Below are positions 25,701 to 34,679 of a stretch of 64,000 nucleotides of DNA, piece after piece (the first letter of the stretch is position 1; each line of letters opens with the position of its first letter). A program made the translations under genes and the position numbers. Location: positions 1 to 64,000 of the forward strand of contig SFTJ01000001.1 of assembly GCA_004563195.1 (NCBI GenBank). Direction: 5' to 3'. The notes beneath the pieces were generated by a model. The model was not told the origin of the DNA, did not search any database, and was given only the letters and a program-made list of their open reading frames with translations. The DNA is from a bacterium (lineage in GTDB: Bacteria; Bacteroidota; Bacteroidia; Bacteroidales; Muribaculaceae).

Positions 25701-26609
25701 ATAAAGCGAGAGGACTGGTTCGCTATGAACGATAAAGGCGAAACCGGAGCTCAACTTATAGTAAACTATGGCAAGAAATTCCAACTTGACCAAAAAGAAC
25801 ATGTGGCATCGCTCTTCGACGACGAGATAGAAACTCTCACTTCGCAACCCGAAATACCGCGTGGTGAAGCTTGGAGCACTGTAGAACGCCTCGATAAGGA
25901 GAAGGAACTTGTGGGCATGTATCTCTCGGGGCACCCGCTCGACCCGTTTGAACTCGAACTGAAGTACGGTTGCAACATCACACTCGAAGAGTTTGAAGAA
26001 GCTCGCACATCGCGTGTAGATCAACCATTGGCTTTCGGTGGCGTGATTATCGACTTCATCACTCGCCAAAGTAAAAACGGAAAGACCTACGGACGACTCA
26101 CACTCGAGGATAAGACCGGTACCCAGGAGATAATGCTTTTCGGCAAAAACTTCGTCGACTTCAACAAATATGGCATCAAAGGCGAATTTATCTTGATAAG
26201 AGGAGCATACAAACTGCGTGAATACAAAAAAGATGCTCCTGCCGAATTTCAGATTTCATCAATCGAAATGCTGCACGATTTGAAGGGCAAGATGATACAT
26301 AACATCGAAATTGATGTAATTCCCTCAGAGATGACTTCATCGGTGTCGAAAATGCTTATGTCATTCCTCACTTCATCAACCGAGAATCAGAGCGAACTCA
26401 CATTCAACATCATCGATCCCGGCACCAACAAAGGTATTCGCCTCGTTTCGAAGCACTTGATGCCCGTCACAAAGGAGCTGTTGTCGTATCTCGATGAACT
26501 CGGGTGGAATTACCGCATTGAAGGCCGCGAGAACCCCGACCGCAAGTTGCGCGATGCCGATTACGGCGTAGAAGAGAAAGAAAACGAAATGGTGGAAGTG
26601 GACGACTGA
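22722..26609 (+). CDS. dnaE: DNA polymerase III alpha subunit
   Basis: 1295 residues, the replicative polymerase. N-terminal PHP domain (FIHLHTHTQYSVLDG, AITDHGNMFG) with an unusual highly charged helical insert at about residues 54-100 (TLKKTLEELEAAAERDEAQI-type). Catalytic palm: GPGRGSAAGSVVAYCLGI near 450 and PDIDTDFDDDGR near 500; a further finger element is at YQEQVMLLSRQLADFT. Helix-hairpin-helix near 932 (LSGLKGVGEKAVDAI) and an OB fold at about 1100-1180 (FGGVIIDFITRQSKNGKTYGR). The C-terminus is acidic. It is preceded by 190 bases without a convincing -7 box. Confidence 0.98.
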   Translation: MQPFIHLHTHTQYSVLDGQASIKKLVAKAMKDGMPGMAITDHGNMFGIKEFFDETTKVNKETKGEIKTLKKTLEELEAAAERDEAQITETKEKLAAAEKRIFKPIFGCEMYVAKGDMHDTSDKTDRGYHLIVLAKNYNGYKNLINIVSLAWTEGLYNHPRIDKQHLAEFHEDLIVCSACLGGEVPKLITAGRIDDARNVIKWFKSVFGEDYYLELQRHKANPAQRANFEVYPLQEEVNKVLIELSKELDVKLICSNDVHFVDEDDAEAHDHLICLSTGRELNDPKRMLYTKQEWFKTTAEMNAIFADVPEALSNTLEILDKVEFYNIENDPIMPFFPIPEDFGTEEEWRKKFTTEDLFKEFTSDENGENQLPQKEGEEKIAKLGGYDKLFRIKFEADYLAKLAYEGANRLYPTPLDKEVDDRIRFELHIMKTMGFPGYFLIVQDFINSAQSELGVMVGPGRGSAAGSVVAYCLGITKIDPMKYDLLFERFLNPDRISLPDIDTDFDDDGRARVLEWVENKYGKENCAHIITYSTMATKNSIKDVARVEKLPLAESNALCKAIPDRLNEVNGKVPKMNLTNAIAQIPMLQEAEKSSDPQLRNTIKYAKKLEGNVRGTGVHACGFIICRDPISKWVPVSTAEDKTTHTRVNCTQYDGHVIETTGLIKMDFLGLKTLSIMKTALENIKNTHGITVDIDKIPIDDELTYKLYQEGRTIGTFQFESPGMQTHLRELHPTVFEDLIAMNALYRPGPMDYIPDFIQRKKDPSKVKYDIPCMEKYLKDTYGITVYQEQVMLLSRQLADFTRGESDKLRKAMGKKKKDIVDAMRPKFINGGVKNGHDPEVLSKIWADWEKFASYAFNKSHATCYSWVAYQTAYLKAHYPAEYMSAVISHAGDIEKQIKFMDECKSLKIAVKGPDVNESFKQFSANKNGDIRCGLSGLKGVGEKAVDAIIEERNRNGLYKSVFDFVERVDLTACPQGMLEKLALAGAFDCFTDIKREDWFAMNDKGETGAQLIVNYGKKFQLDQKEHVASLFDDEIETLTSQPEIPRGEAWSTVERLDKEKELVGMYLSGHPLDPFELELKYGCNITLEEFEEARTSRVDQPLAFGGVIIDFITRQSKNGKTYGRLTLEDKTGTQEIMLFGKNFVDFNKYGIKGEFILIRGAYKLREYKKDAPAEFQISSIEMLHDLKGKMIHNIEIDVIPSEMTSSVSKMLMSFLTSSTENQSELTFNIIDPGTNKGIRLVSKHLMPVTKELLSYLDELGWNYRIEGRENPDRKLRDADYGVEEKENEMVEVDD

Positions 26610-26652
26610 TTTTTTCGCTCACAAATATTGCGATTTATCAGCGATTTGTTAT

Positions 26653-26660
26653 TATCTTTG
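26653..26660 (+). promoter_or_regulatory. -7 box for trxA
   Basis: TATCTTTG about 105 bases before the trxA ATG. Confidence 0.6.
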
Positions 26661-26765
26661 CATCGAAGCAGCAGTCGACAACAATAGCTGCTACGCAATC
26701 ATTTAGTGACAATAACTATTATTTTGACAACTTAATTAATATAACTATTTTAAATACAACAAATT

Positions 26766-27080
26766 ATGGCATTTGCTTTTACAGATGAAAATACCGCCGA
26801 AATTATCGAATCGGGAAAGCCGGTAGTAATAGACTTTTGGGCAGAATGGTGTGGACCATGCAAGAAAGTGGCACCTATTGTCGACGAATTGGCTCAAGAA
26901 TTTGAGGGTAAAGTAACAATAGGCAAATATAATGTTGATGACGATTCGGATATCGCCACTCAATATGGTATTCGTAATATTCCTACTATTCTTTTCTTCA
27001 AGGATGGTAAATTGGTTGACAAGAATGTAGGCTCCATTTCTAAAGGTTCGCTCGAAGAAAAAATCAATGCGCTTCTATAA
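26766..27080 (+). CDS. trxA: Thioredoxin
   Basis: 104 residues. Cytoplasmic dithiol reductant. Active site WCGPC with Cys29 and Cys32; the preceding FWAEW and the cis-Pro motif RNIPTILFF are intact. No signal peptide, so it is the cytosolic form. Own promoter and strong terminator indicate a monocistronic gene. Confidence 0.97.
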   Translation: MAFAFTDENTAEIIESGKPVVIDFWAEWCGPCKKVAPIVDELAQEFEGKVTIGKYNVDDDSDIATQYGIRNIPTILFFKDGKLVDKNVGSISKGSLEEKINALL

Positions 27081-27103
27081 GCAAATATAAATCACGATAT
27101 ATC

Positions 27104-27152
27104 GACGAATAACCCTTGGTTTTTACCGGGCGTTATTCGTCGATTTTGTTTT
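27104..27152 (+). terminator. Intrinsic terminator of trxA
   Basis: Perfect 11-base arms CGACGAATAAC (27104-27114) and GTTATTCGTCG (27132-27142) followed by ATTTTGTTTT. Confidence 0.85.
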
Positions 27153-27222
27153 ATTTCGGCACTTTTTAAATTAGTTTATTACATTTTGTCACAGATTAAA
27201 GCGTTATTCCAACAAAAATTAG

Positions 27223-27230
27223 TATATTTG
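27223..27230 (+). promoter_or_regulatory. -7 box for the galactose operon
   Basis: TATATTTG 70 bases before the galK ATG, leaving a moderate A-rich leader. Confidence 0.6.
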
Positions 27231-27300
27231 CTTTGCATAAACTATAAAGGAAGAAACAAATAATATTAACATAATCATAACTACTAAAAAACTAACCGTA

Positions 27301-28431
27301 ATGAAAGAGAGAATCAAGGCTGAATTTGCTCAGCGTTTTGGCGAAGGGGGCACAATGTATGCTTCGGCTGGTAGAATTAATCTAATAGGCGAACACACCG
27401 ACTATAATGGCGGTTTCGTATTCCCGGGTGCCATCGACAAGTGCATTGCTGCTCAAATCAAGGAAAACGGAACAGACAAAGTACGCGTTTTTTCAATCGA
27501 TATCGATGACTACGCAGAATTTGGACTGAACGAAGAAGATGCTCCAAAGGCACAATGGGCAAGATATATTTTCGGTGTTTGTCGCGAAACCATTAAGCGT
27601 GGTGGCGAGGTGAGAGGCTTTGATGCTGTATTTGCAGGCAATGTGCCTCTTGGCGCAGGCTTGTCGTCGTCGGCTGCCCTCGAATCGTGCTTCGCCTTCG
27701 CTATGAACGATATGTATAACGACAACAAGATTGATAAGTTTGAATTGGCTCGCATAGGCCAGTCGACCGAACACAACTATTGCGGTGTAAACTGCGGTAT
27801 TATGGACCAATTTGCATCGGTATTCGGCAAAAAGAACTGCTTGATGCGTCTCGACTGCCGCTCAATGGAATTCCAATATTTTCCATTCGAACCTAAGGGC
27901 TACAAGTTGGTTCTTGTTGACTCGGTAGTTAAGCACGAATTGGTTGACTCGCCTTACAACAAGCGCCGCGAATCTTGCGAACGTGTAGCTGCTAAGCTTG
28001 GTATCGAAACACTTCGCGATGCCGAAATGGAAGACCTCGAACGAATCAAGGCTGAAATCTCGGATGAAGACTACATGAGAGCTGAATATGTGATTGGCGA
28101 AAAGCAACGCGTGCTCGACGTATGTGCCGCACTCGAAGCCGGCGATTACAACACTGTGGGCGAAAGAATGTATCAGACTCACGAAGGAATGTCGAAGCTC
28201 TACGAAGTGAGCTGCGAAGAACTCGATTTCCTTAACGATGTAGCTAAGGAATGTGGCGTTACCGGTTCGCGCATCATGGGCGGCGGCTTCGGCGGTTGCA
28301 CCATCAACCTCGTGAAGGACGAACTTTACGACAACTTTATCGCTACTGCTAAGGCTAAGTTCAACGAAAAATATGGTCATGAACCAAAGGTTTATGATGT
28401 AATCATTTCAGACGGTGCACATAAAGAATAA
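27301..28431 (+). CDS. galK: Galactokinase
   Basis: 376 residues. Phosphorylates galactose at C1 in the cytoplasm. GHMP motifs are all present: SAGRINLIGEHTDYNGGFVFPGAID (galactokinase signature and motif 1), VPLGAGLSSSAALES (ATP loop) and SRIMGGGFGGCTINL (motif 3). The catalytic Asp is in CGIMDQFASVFG. First gene of a run with galM six bases downstream. Confidence 0.97.
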   Translation: MKERIKAEFAQRFGEGGTMYASAGRINLIGEHTDYNGGFVFPGAIDKCIAAQIKENGTDKVRVFSIDIDDYAEFGLNEEDAPKAQWARYIFGVCRETIKRGGEVRGFDAVFAGNVPLGAGLSSSAALESCFAFAMNDMYNDNKIDKFELARIGQSTEHNYCGVNCGIMDQFASVFGKKNCLMRLDCRSMEFQYFPFEPKGYKLVLVDSVVKHELVDSPYNKRRESCERVAAKLGIETLRDAEMEDLERIKAEISDEDYMRAEYVIGEKQRVLDVCAALEAGDYNTVGERMYQTHEGMSKLYEVSCEELDFLNDVAKECGVTGSRIMGGGFGGCTINLVKDELYDNFIATAKAKFNEKYGHEPKVYDVIISDGAHKE

Positions 28432-28437
28432 CACAAT

Positions 28438-29481
28438 ATGAGAATTGAAACCAAGAGTGTAGTGTCGCAAAAGGGCGACATTACACTTTACACCTTAACA
28501 AACAATAAAGGCGCAAGCGTGGTGCTTTCGAGTTTGGGTTGTGGTATAGTATCGGTAAACGTACCCGACCGCGAGGGCAACCTTGCCGATGTGGCTATAG
28601 GTTACGCCGATGCCACATCATACTACTACGATGGCCCTTGTGCAGGCAAAGTGCCCGGTCGTTATGCCAATCGCATAGCTAAGGGTCACCTCGAAGTGGA
28701 AGGCAAGACCTACCAATTGGCTATCAACAACGGTCCGAACGCACTTCATGGCGGTCCCGAAGGTTTCCAAAACCAAATATGGGACTCAGCAATCGAAGAC
28801 GGCAAGGTGGTGTTTACCCGCACAAGCCCCGATGGCGAAGAGAATTACCCGGGCGAACTGAAAGTAAAGGTAATTTACTCATGGAATGATGATTGCGAGC
28901 TCGAACTGCAGATCATTGCCGTAACCGACAAGACCACAGTGGTTAACCTTACCAACCATGCTTATTTCAACCTGGCAGGTGAGAACTCGGGCAGCATCTT
29001 CGACCATCAACTTTGGTTGGGTTGCTCGCACTATTTGCCTACCGACGACACGCTGATTCCTACCGGCGAAATAGCTCCTGTGGCAGGAACTCCTATGGAC
29101 TTCACTCAAGCCAAGGCTATTGGTCGCGACATAAAGACCGATTTCTCGGCACTGAACTACGGCAAGGGTTATGATAACTGTTGGGTGGTAGACGATTGGA
29201 AGAAAGGTGAACTGAAGCACGTGGCTACACTGAGCGAAGCCAAGAGCGGCAGAGTGCTCGAGGTGTTTACCACACAACCCGCTGCACAGGTCTATACAGG
29301 CAACTGGTTGGCAGGTAGTCCTATCAGCAAATCAAGTCGCTCATATAACGACTATGACGGTGTGGCTATAGAGTGCCAGGGAATGCCCGATGCTCCTAAC
29401 AAGCCAAACTTCCCCTGTCAGCAACTACGCCCCGGAGAAGAGTACAAAGAAACCATTATATTTAAATTCAAAACTAAATAA
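28438..29481 (+). CDS. galM: Aldose 1-epimerase (galactose mutarotase)
   Basis: 347 residues. Interconverts beta and alpha galactose. Substrate-binding GPNALHGGPEGFQNQIWD, catalytic His in NLTNHAYFNLAG and the catalytic Glu region GVAIECQGMPDAPN are intact. No signal peptide is visible, so it is cytoplasmic. Six bases after galK and five before the next gene, indicating one transcript. Confidence 0.95.
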   Translation: MRIETKSVVSQKGDITLYTLTNNKGASVVLSSLGCGIVSVNVPDREGNLADVAIGYADATSYYYDGPCAGKVPGRYANRIAKGHLEVEGKTYQLAINNGPNALHGGPEGFQNQIWDSAIEDGKVVFTRTSPDGEENYPGELKVKVIYSWNDDCELELQIIAVTDKTTVVNLTNHAYFNLAGENSGSIFDHQLWLGCSHYLPTDDTLIPTGEIAPVAGTPMDFTQAKAIGRDIKTDFSALNYGKGYDNCWVVDDWKKGELKHVATLSEAKSGRVLEVFTTQPAAQVYTGNWLAGSPISKSSRSYNDYDGVAIECQGMPDAPNKPNFPCQQLRPGEEYKETIIFKFKTK

Positions 29482-29486
29482 AAAGA

Positions 29487-30389
29487 ATGAAACCAACCTT
29501 ATTTGTTCTTGCTGCCGGTATGGGCAGCCGCTATGGAGGCCTTAAACAGCTCGACGGCCTCGGCCCTCATGGCGAAACCATTATGGATTATTCTATCTTC
29601 GATGCCATCCGCAGTGGTTTTGGCAAGATAGTTTTTGTTATCCGCAAAGATTTTGAAGACGATTTCCGCAAAATCATTTTGTCGAAATACGAAAATCACA
29701 TCCCTGTAGAAGTAGTGTTCCAGGCTATCGATAATCTTCCTGAAGGCTTTGTTTGTCCTGAAGGTCGTACCAAACCTTGGGGTACAAACCACGCAGTGCT
29801 TATGGGTAAGGATGTGATTAAGGAACCATTTGCCGTAATCAATGCCGATGACTTCTATGGCAGAAACTCATTCGAAGTAATAGCTCAAGAACTATCTAAG
29901 CCAAAAGAAGAGAAGGGCGACTACTGCATGGTGGGCTTCCGCGTAGGCAATACCATGTCGGAAAGCGGCTCGGTGGCTCGTGGCGTATGCCAAACTACCG
30001 ACGGCTATCTAACTACAGTGGTGGAGCGCACAGCCATCGAATACAACGATAAGCACGAAATCACTTTCGTTGACGAAAACGGTGTTACACAAACTCTTGA
30101 GCCAAACACTCCCGTTTCAATGAACTTGTGGGGCTTTACTCCTGATTATTTCAAATTCAGCGAAGGCTACTTTGTTGACTTCCTCAAGGAAAATATCGAC
30201 AAACCAAAGGCTGAATTCTTCATTCCACTTGTGGTTAACGAATTGATTACAAAGAATATCGCCAAGGTTAAGGTGCTCGACACCGAATCGAAGTGGTTCG
30301 GCGTAACATATGCCGCCGACCGCCAAGGAGTTGTCGACAAACTCGCCGACCTTCACGCCAAGGGCGAATATCCTGAAAAGATGTTCTGA
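29487..30389 (+). CDS. Sugar nucleotidyltransferase of the galactose operon
   Basis: 300 residues. The N-terminal LFVLAAGMGSRYGGLKQLDGLGP is the NTP-transferase signature (GxGxRxxPLTK-type), with PWGTNHAVLMG and the metal-binding FAVINADDFYGR following. VSMNLWGFTPDYF and EFFIPLVVNELI fit the bacterial sugar-phosphate nucleotidyltransferase fold. No galT is present next to galK here, so it could make UDP-galactose directly from Gal-1-P, or be a UDP-glucose pyrophosphorylase-like enzyme. The substrate is inferred from the operon only. Confidence 0.75.
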   Translation: MKPTLFVLAAGMGSRYGGLKQLDGLGPHGETIMDYSIFDAIRSGFGKIVFVIRKDFEDDFRKIILSKYENHIPVEVVFQAIDNLPEGFVCPEGRTKPWGTNHAVLMGKDVIKEPFAVINADDFYGRNSFEVIAQELSKPKEEKGDYCMVGFRVGNTMSESGSVARGVCQTTDGYLTTVVERTAIEYNDKHEITFVDENGVTQTLEPNTPVSMNLWGFTPDYFKFSEGYFVDFLKENIDKPKAEFFIPLVVNELITKNIAKVKVLDTESKWFGVTYAADRQGVVDKLADLHAKGEYPEKMF

Positions 30390-30416
30390 TAACACAAATT
30401 TATAACAAAAATCAAG

Positions 30417-30447
30417 AGTGCTTTCACTGCTGTGAGGGCACTTTTTT
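30417..30447 (+). terminator. Intrinsic terminator of the galactose operon
   Basis: 11-pair stem (AGTGCTTTCAC / GTGAGGGCACT, two G-U pairs) with a TGCT loop and a TTTTT tail. Confidence 0.9.
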
Positions 30448-30585
30448 GTGTTAATTCGGCTTCTAAAACAGTTTATAAGCGCTCAAAACAAATCACATTT
30501 ACAATCAGTGTAAAAAATTGCTAATATTTACTCGCCTGAGTCTCAAGTTTTGGCTCGAGAGTAAGTTTATTTCAACATTTTTTGC

Positions 30586-30593
30586 TATCTTTG
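30586..30593 (+). promoter_or_regulatory. -7 box for gyrA
   Basis: TATCTTTG 94 bases before the gyrA ATG. Two short perfect inverted repeats lie upstream (TTTACA/TGTAAA at 30498-30514 and TTACTC/GAGTAA at 30528-30564); they could be operators or chance. Confidence 0.6.
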
Positions 30594-30687
30594 TATGTTG
30601 AATGTATTAAAAATTTGCATCTAACAGTGATGGACGAATTTCCATTATTTCGGAGGCAAATTTCTTGTTTAATTTTAAAGACTAAAG

Positions 30688-33237
30688 ATGAATAACGATC
30701 GTATACAAAAGATCAATATTGAGAATCAGATGCGTTCGGCCTATATCGACTATTCAATGTCGGTAATAGTGTCGCGTGCACTACCTGATGTGCGTGACGG
30801 TTTTAAGCCCGTGCACAGAAGAGTGCTTTATGGCATGGAAAAGTTGGGTAACTTCTCTAATGCACCTTATAAAAAATCGGCTCGTATAGTGGGTGATGTG
30901 CTTGGTAAATTCCACCCTCATGGCGACTCGTCGGTGTATGGAGCAATGGTGCGTATGGCTCAAAGTTGGGCAATGCGCTATATGCTCGTAGATGGCCAAG
31001 GTAACTTTGGCTCGGTCGACGGCGATGGAGCAGCCGCTATGCGTTACACCGAGGCCCGTTTGGCTAAAATGGGCGAAGAAATGATGAGAGACATTGATGA
31101 AGACACTGTAGACTTCACAATGAACTTCGATAACACCACACCCGAACCAACCGTATTACCTACCAGATTTCCAAATCTCCTTGTGAACGGAGCATCGGGT
31201 ATCGCTGTAGGTATGGCTACAAATATGCCTCCTCACAACTTGACGGAGTCGATTAATGCTTGCATAGCATTGGAAAACAATCCCGACATCACTATCGAGG
31301 AATTGATGCAACACATCAAAGGCCCCGACTTCCCTACAGGTGGCATCATCTACGGCCTCAGTGGCGTAAAAGAAGCTTTCGAGACCGGTAGAGGTAGAGT
31401 AGTGGTAAGAGCAAAAACCGAAATAGAAACCGAAGCCGAGCACGAAAGAATTATCGTTACCGAGATTCCTTATAACGTGAACAAGAAGTTGCTTATCATG
31501 AAGATAGCCGACTTGGTGAACGAAAAGAAGATAGAAGGCATCTCAAATGTTAACGACGAAAGTGACCGTAATGGTATGCGCATAGTTATCGACGTGCGTC
31601 GCGATGCCAATGCCACTGTGGTGCTCAACAAGCTGTTTAAGATGACCGAACTTCAGTCGTCGTTCAGCGTGAATAACATAGCTCTTGTAAACGGTCGTCC
31701 GCAGACTCTCAACCTGAAGGAAATACTTTATCACTTCCTTAACTTCCGCCACGATGTGGTAATTCGCCGCACCCGCTTCCAACTCAACAAGGCAGAGGCT
31801 CGTGCTCATATCGTGCAAGGTTTGATAGTGGCAAGCGACAACATCGATGAAGTAATACACATCATCAAGACAAGTGCCAACATCGACGAAGCAAAGCAAA
31901 AACTCTGCATCCGCTTCAGTCTCGATGACGATCAAGCCAATGCTATCGTTCAGATGCGTCTGCGTCAGCTCACTAATCTCGAACAAGACAAACTTCGTGC
32001 CGAATACGAAGAATTGATGAAGCTTATCGAAAAATTGAATCTTATTCTCACCGATCCCGAAGAATGTAAGCGCGTAATCATTGAAGAACTCGAAGAGGTT
32101 AAGGCAAAGTTTGGTGACGAACGTCGCACCGACATTGTACCAGATGCCGGCGACTTCTCGGTGGAAGATATGTATTCCAATGACCCGGTAGTAATCACCA
32201 TTTCACACAACGGTTACATCAAGCGCACTGCTTTGGCTGAATTTAAGGCTCAAAACCGTGGCGGAGTAGGATTTAAGGGCAGCGACACTCGTGATGACGA
32301 CTTTATAGAATTTATCTATCCGGCTACACTGCACAACTACATGCTCTTCTTCACTCAGAAGGGTCGTTGCTATTGGATGAGAGTATTCGAAATTCACGAA
32401 GGTGCACGCAACACTAAGGGTAGAGCCATTCAGAATATGCTCAATATCGAAGCCGATGATAAGATTACGGCATTCATACGCGTAGAAAGCCTAAGCGATC
32501 CGGAATTCAACGCATCGCACAGCATCATATTCTGCACCAAGAATGGTATCGTTAAAAAGACCTCACTTGCCGATTACTCACGTCCTCGCACAAAGGGCAT
32601 TATTGCCATCAATATTCTCGAAGACGACAGCGTGGTAGATGTGGCAATGACCAACGGCTCTTCTCAAATCATTCTTGCCGACCGCAAGGGTAGAGCTATT
32701 CGCTTCCCAGAAGAAAAGGTAAGAGTGATGGGTCGTGGAGCTACAGGTGTGAAGGGTATGACTCTCGACGAAAATGATGAAATCATAGGTATGATTTGCA
32801 TCGACCAAGAAAATCCGGAGGATATCTTGGTGGTTTCGGAGAACGGATATGGCAAGCGTTCGGATCTCGATGACTATCGCATCACCAACCGCGGTGGTAA
32901 GGGTGTAAAGACACTCAACATCACCGAAAAGACCGGTGAACTTGTGGCTATAAAGAGCGTAACCGACGACAACGACTTGGTAATCATTAATAAGTCGGGC
33001 GTAACCATCCGCTTGAAAGTGTCTGACTTGCGCGTGATGGGTAGAGCAACTCAAGGCGTTAAGCTCATCAATCTCGAAAAGCGTCAAGACGCTATTTCAT
33101 CGGTTTGCAAAGTCGACTCAGAGAAAATTGCTGAGGAGATAACTGAGGAAATGAATGAAATCGAAACTTCGGAGCCAATAGTTGACGATGAAATTACTGA
33201 TGTTAGCACCGACGAATTAAACCAAAGCGAGGAATAA
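30688..33237 (+). CDS. gyrA: DNA gyrase subunit A
   Basis: 849 residues. Breaks and rejoins DNA during negative supercoiling. The active-site tyrosine is Tyr120 in AAAMRYTEARL; the quinolone-region HPHGDSSVYGAMVRMAQ carries Ser at the E. coli Ser83 position and Gly at the Asp87 position. The C-terminal beta-pinwheel (from about residue 500) has a degenerate GyrA box, AQNRGGVG, where E. coli has QRRGGKG. The tail is acidic and Glu/Asp-rich. GyrA rather than ParC is inferred from length and overall match. The TPR gene begins 65 bases later without a promoter box. Confidence 0.96.
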   Translation: MNNDRIQKINIENQMRSAYIDYSMSVIVSRALPDVRDGFKPVHRRVLYGMEKLGNFSNAPYKKSARIVGDVLGKFHPHGDSSVYGAMVRMAQSWAMRYMLVDGQGNFGSVDGDGAAAMRYTEARLAKMGEEMMRDIDEDTVDFTMNFDNTTPEPTVLPTRFPNLLVNGASGIAVGMATNMPPHNLTESINACIALENNPDITIEELMQHIKGPDFPTGGIIYGLSGVKEAFETGRGRVVVRAKTEIETEAEHERIIVTEIPYNVNKKLLIMKIADLVNEKKIEGISNVNDESDRNGMRIVIDVRRDANATVVLNKLFKMTELQSSFSVNNIALVNGRPQTLNLKEILYHFLNFRHDVVIRRTRFQLNKAEARAHIVQGLIVASDNIDEVIHIIKTSANIDEAKQKLCIRFSLDDDQANAIVQMRLRQLTNLEQDKLRAEYEELMKLIEKLNLILTDPEECKRVIIEELEEVKAKFGDERRTDIVPDAGDFSVEDMYSNDPVVITISHNGYIKRTALAEFKAQNRGGVGFKGSDTRDDDFIEFIYPATLHNYMLFFTQKGRCYWMRVFEIHEGARNTKGRAIQNMLNIEADDKITAFIRVESLSDPEFNASHSIIFCTKNGIVKKTSLADYSRPRTKGIIAINILEDDSVVDVAMTNGSSQIILADRKGRAIRFPEEKVRVMGRGATGVKGMTLDENDEIIGMICIDQENPEDILVVSENGYGKRSDLDDYRITNRGGKGVKTLNITEKTGELVAIKSVTDDNDLVIINKSGVTIRLKVSDLRVMGRATQGVKLINLEKRQDAISSVCKVDSEKIAEEITEEMNEIETSEPIVDDEITDVSTDELNQSEE

Positions 33238-33302
33238 TAGTCAAAGTTGACAGAAACAGCAAATAACAATATTTAGAATCACAAACAACTAAATAACATA
33301 AC

Positions 33303-34550
33303 ATGAAAAAATTAGTTTTAATATTAGCATGCGCTACATTCGCCACTTGTGCCGTTGCACAAAAAAGAGTGGTTGACGAAGTAAAGAGCGAGATTCGCGA
33401 CATGAATGCAAACTCGGGCACTCTTCGCAAGAGTTTAGAAAAGATTCGCCCGGCCTTGAAAAACGACGAAACCAAAGACGATGCTCAGACATGGTTCTTG
33501 GCAGGTAAGTGCGGTTTCGGACTCTATGACAAATGCGTAGGCGAGCGTGCAGTAGGCAAGCCCGTTGACGAAAAAGAAATGGCTAAAGCCCTAATCGAAG
33601 GCTATGAGTATCTTATGCAAGCTTACAAGCTCGACAGCATTCCTGAATTGGAGAAAGACGGTACTCCTAAGAAAGACAAGAAGACAGGTGCCATTAAGTT
33701 TAAGTCAAAGCACAGAAAGGACATCGTGAGTGCAATAGGTGGTCACGTTAACGACTTCACTCAAGCAGGTAATGTGCTCTACGACGCAAAGGATTTCCTC
33801 GGCGCAGCAAAATGCTGGGGTCTCTACTGCGATTTCGAAAATGCCAAGTTCCTTGGCAACGCACGTCCTGAAATGGTTGACACTATCGTATCTCAAATAC
33901 GCTTCTATCAAGGTGTTGCTGCATGGCAAGGCGAAGACTTGCAAGGTGCAATGGCTGCATTCGAAAAAGCTCGCAAGAAAGGCCGTCTCGACAAGGAAAC
34001 TTTCGACTACTCGATGAGCGTAGCTGCAAGCATTCCTAACAACGATGAAGCTGTAGTAGCAATTGCTAAGGAAGCTTATCCTATCCACGGCAAGACCGAT
34101 AACACTTATGCTAAGGTTATCGTTAACGACTTGATTAACAAGGAAAAATATGACGAAGCTAATGGCGTATTGGATAAGGTGATTGCCGAAAATCCAAACA
34201 ATGCCGAATGTCTCGACCTTAAGGGCGTTCTTCTCGAACAACAGGGTAAGACCGACGATGCTATCGAATACTTCAACAAGGCTATCGCTGCCGACGGCTC
34301 TTATGCTAAGGGTTATTTCGACCTCGGTCGTATGTACTTCAACAAGGCTATCAAGGTGGCTGAAGAAAACGAAAAGCTTTCAGGTGCCAAGTTGGCTGAA
34401 TTGACCGATCCTTTGTATCGTCAAGCTATGCCGGCATTGGAAAAGAGCTATCAACTCGACCCAAGCAACAACGACTGCAAGCGTGCTTTGGTTAACATCT
34501 ACTATCAGCTCAACGAAGAAGCTAAGCTTAAAGCAATCGAAGGCAACTAA
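33303..34550 (+). CDS. Exported TPR-repeat protein
   Basis: 415 residues. Signal peptide MKKLVLILACATFATCAVAQ. Helical body with TPR-like repeats, clearest at GNVLYDAKDFLGAAKCWGLYCDFENA, ANGVLDKVIAENPNNAECLDLKGVLLEQQGKTDDAIEYFNKAIAADGSYAKGYFDLGRMYFNKA, and the last repeat near QLDPSNNDCKRALVNIYYQL. Probably a periplasmic scaffold; no enzyme motif. It follows gyrA on the same strand but the functional link is unclear. A minus-strand terminator lies downstream. Confidence 0.8.
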   Translation: MKKLVLILACATFATCAVAQKRVVDEVKSEIRDMNANSGTLRKSLEKIRPALKNDETKDDAQTWFLAGKCGFGLYDKCVGERAVGKPVDEKEMAKALIEGYEYLMQAYKLDSIPELEKDGTPKKDKKTGAIKFKSKHRKDIVSAIGGHVNDFTQAGNVLYDAKDFLGAAKCWGLYCDFENAKFLGNARPEMVDTIVSQIRFYQGVAAWQGEDLQGAMAAFEKARKKGRLDKETFDYSMSVAASIPNNDEAVVAIAKEAYPIHGKTDNTYAKVIVNDLINKEKYDEANGVLDKVIAENPNNAECLDLKGVLLEQQGKTDDAIEYFNKAIAADGSYAKGYFDLGRMYFNKAIKVAEENEKLSGAKLAELTDPLYRQAMPALEKSYQLDPSNNDCKRALVNIYYQLNEEAKLKAIEGN

Positions 34551-34592
34551 TTAGTTATTGCAACGCATACAATACTACAAACTATAAAAAAG

Positions 34593-34620
34593 GGAGATAT
34601 GTCACTCAAGGCATATCTCC
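34593..34620 (-). terminator. Terminator of recQ (minus strand)
   Basis: Perfect arms GGAGATATG (34593-34601) and CATATCTCC (34612-34620). Read on the minus strand, the stem is followed by CTTTTTTATAG, so it suits the recJ-recQ operon better than the plus-strand TPR gene. Confidence 0.75.
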
Positions 34621-34679
34621 TTAATTGTTATGTCAAATATACGAATTTTAAAATATAATCGAATGATTTTTACGGATAA

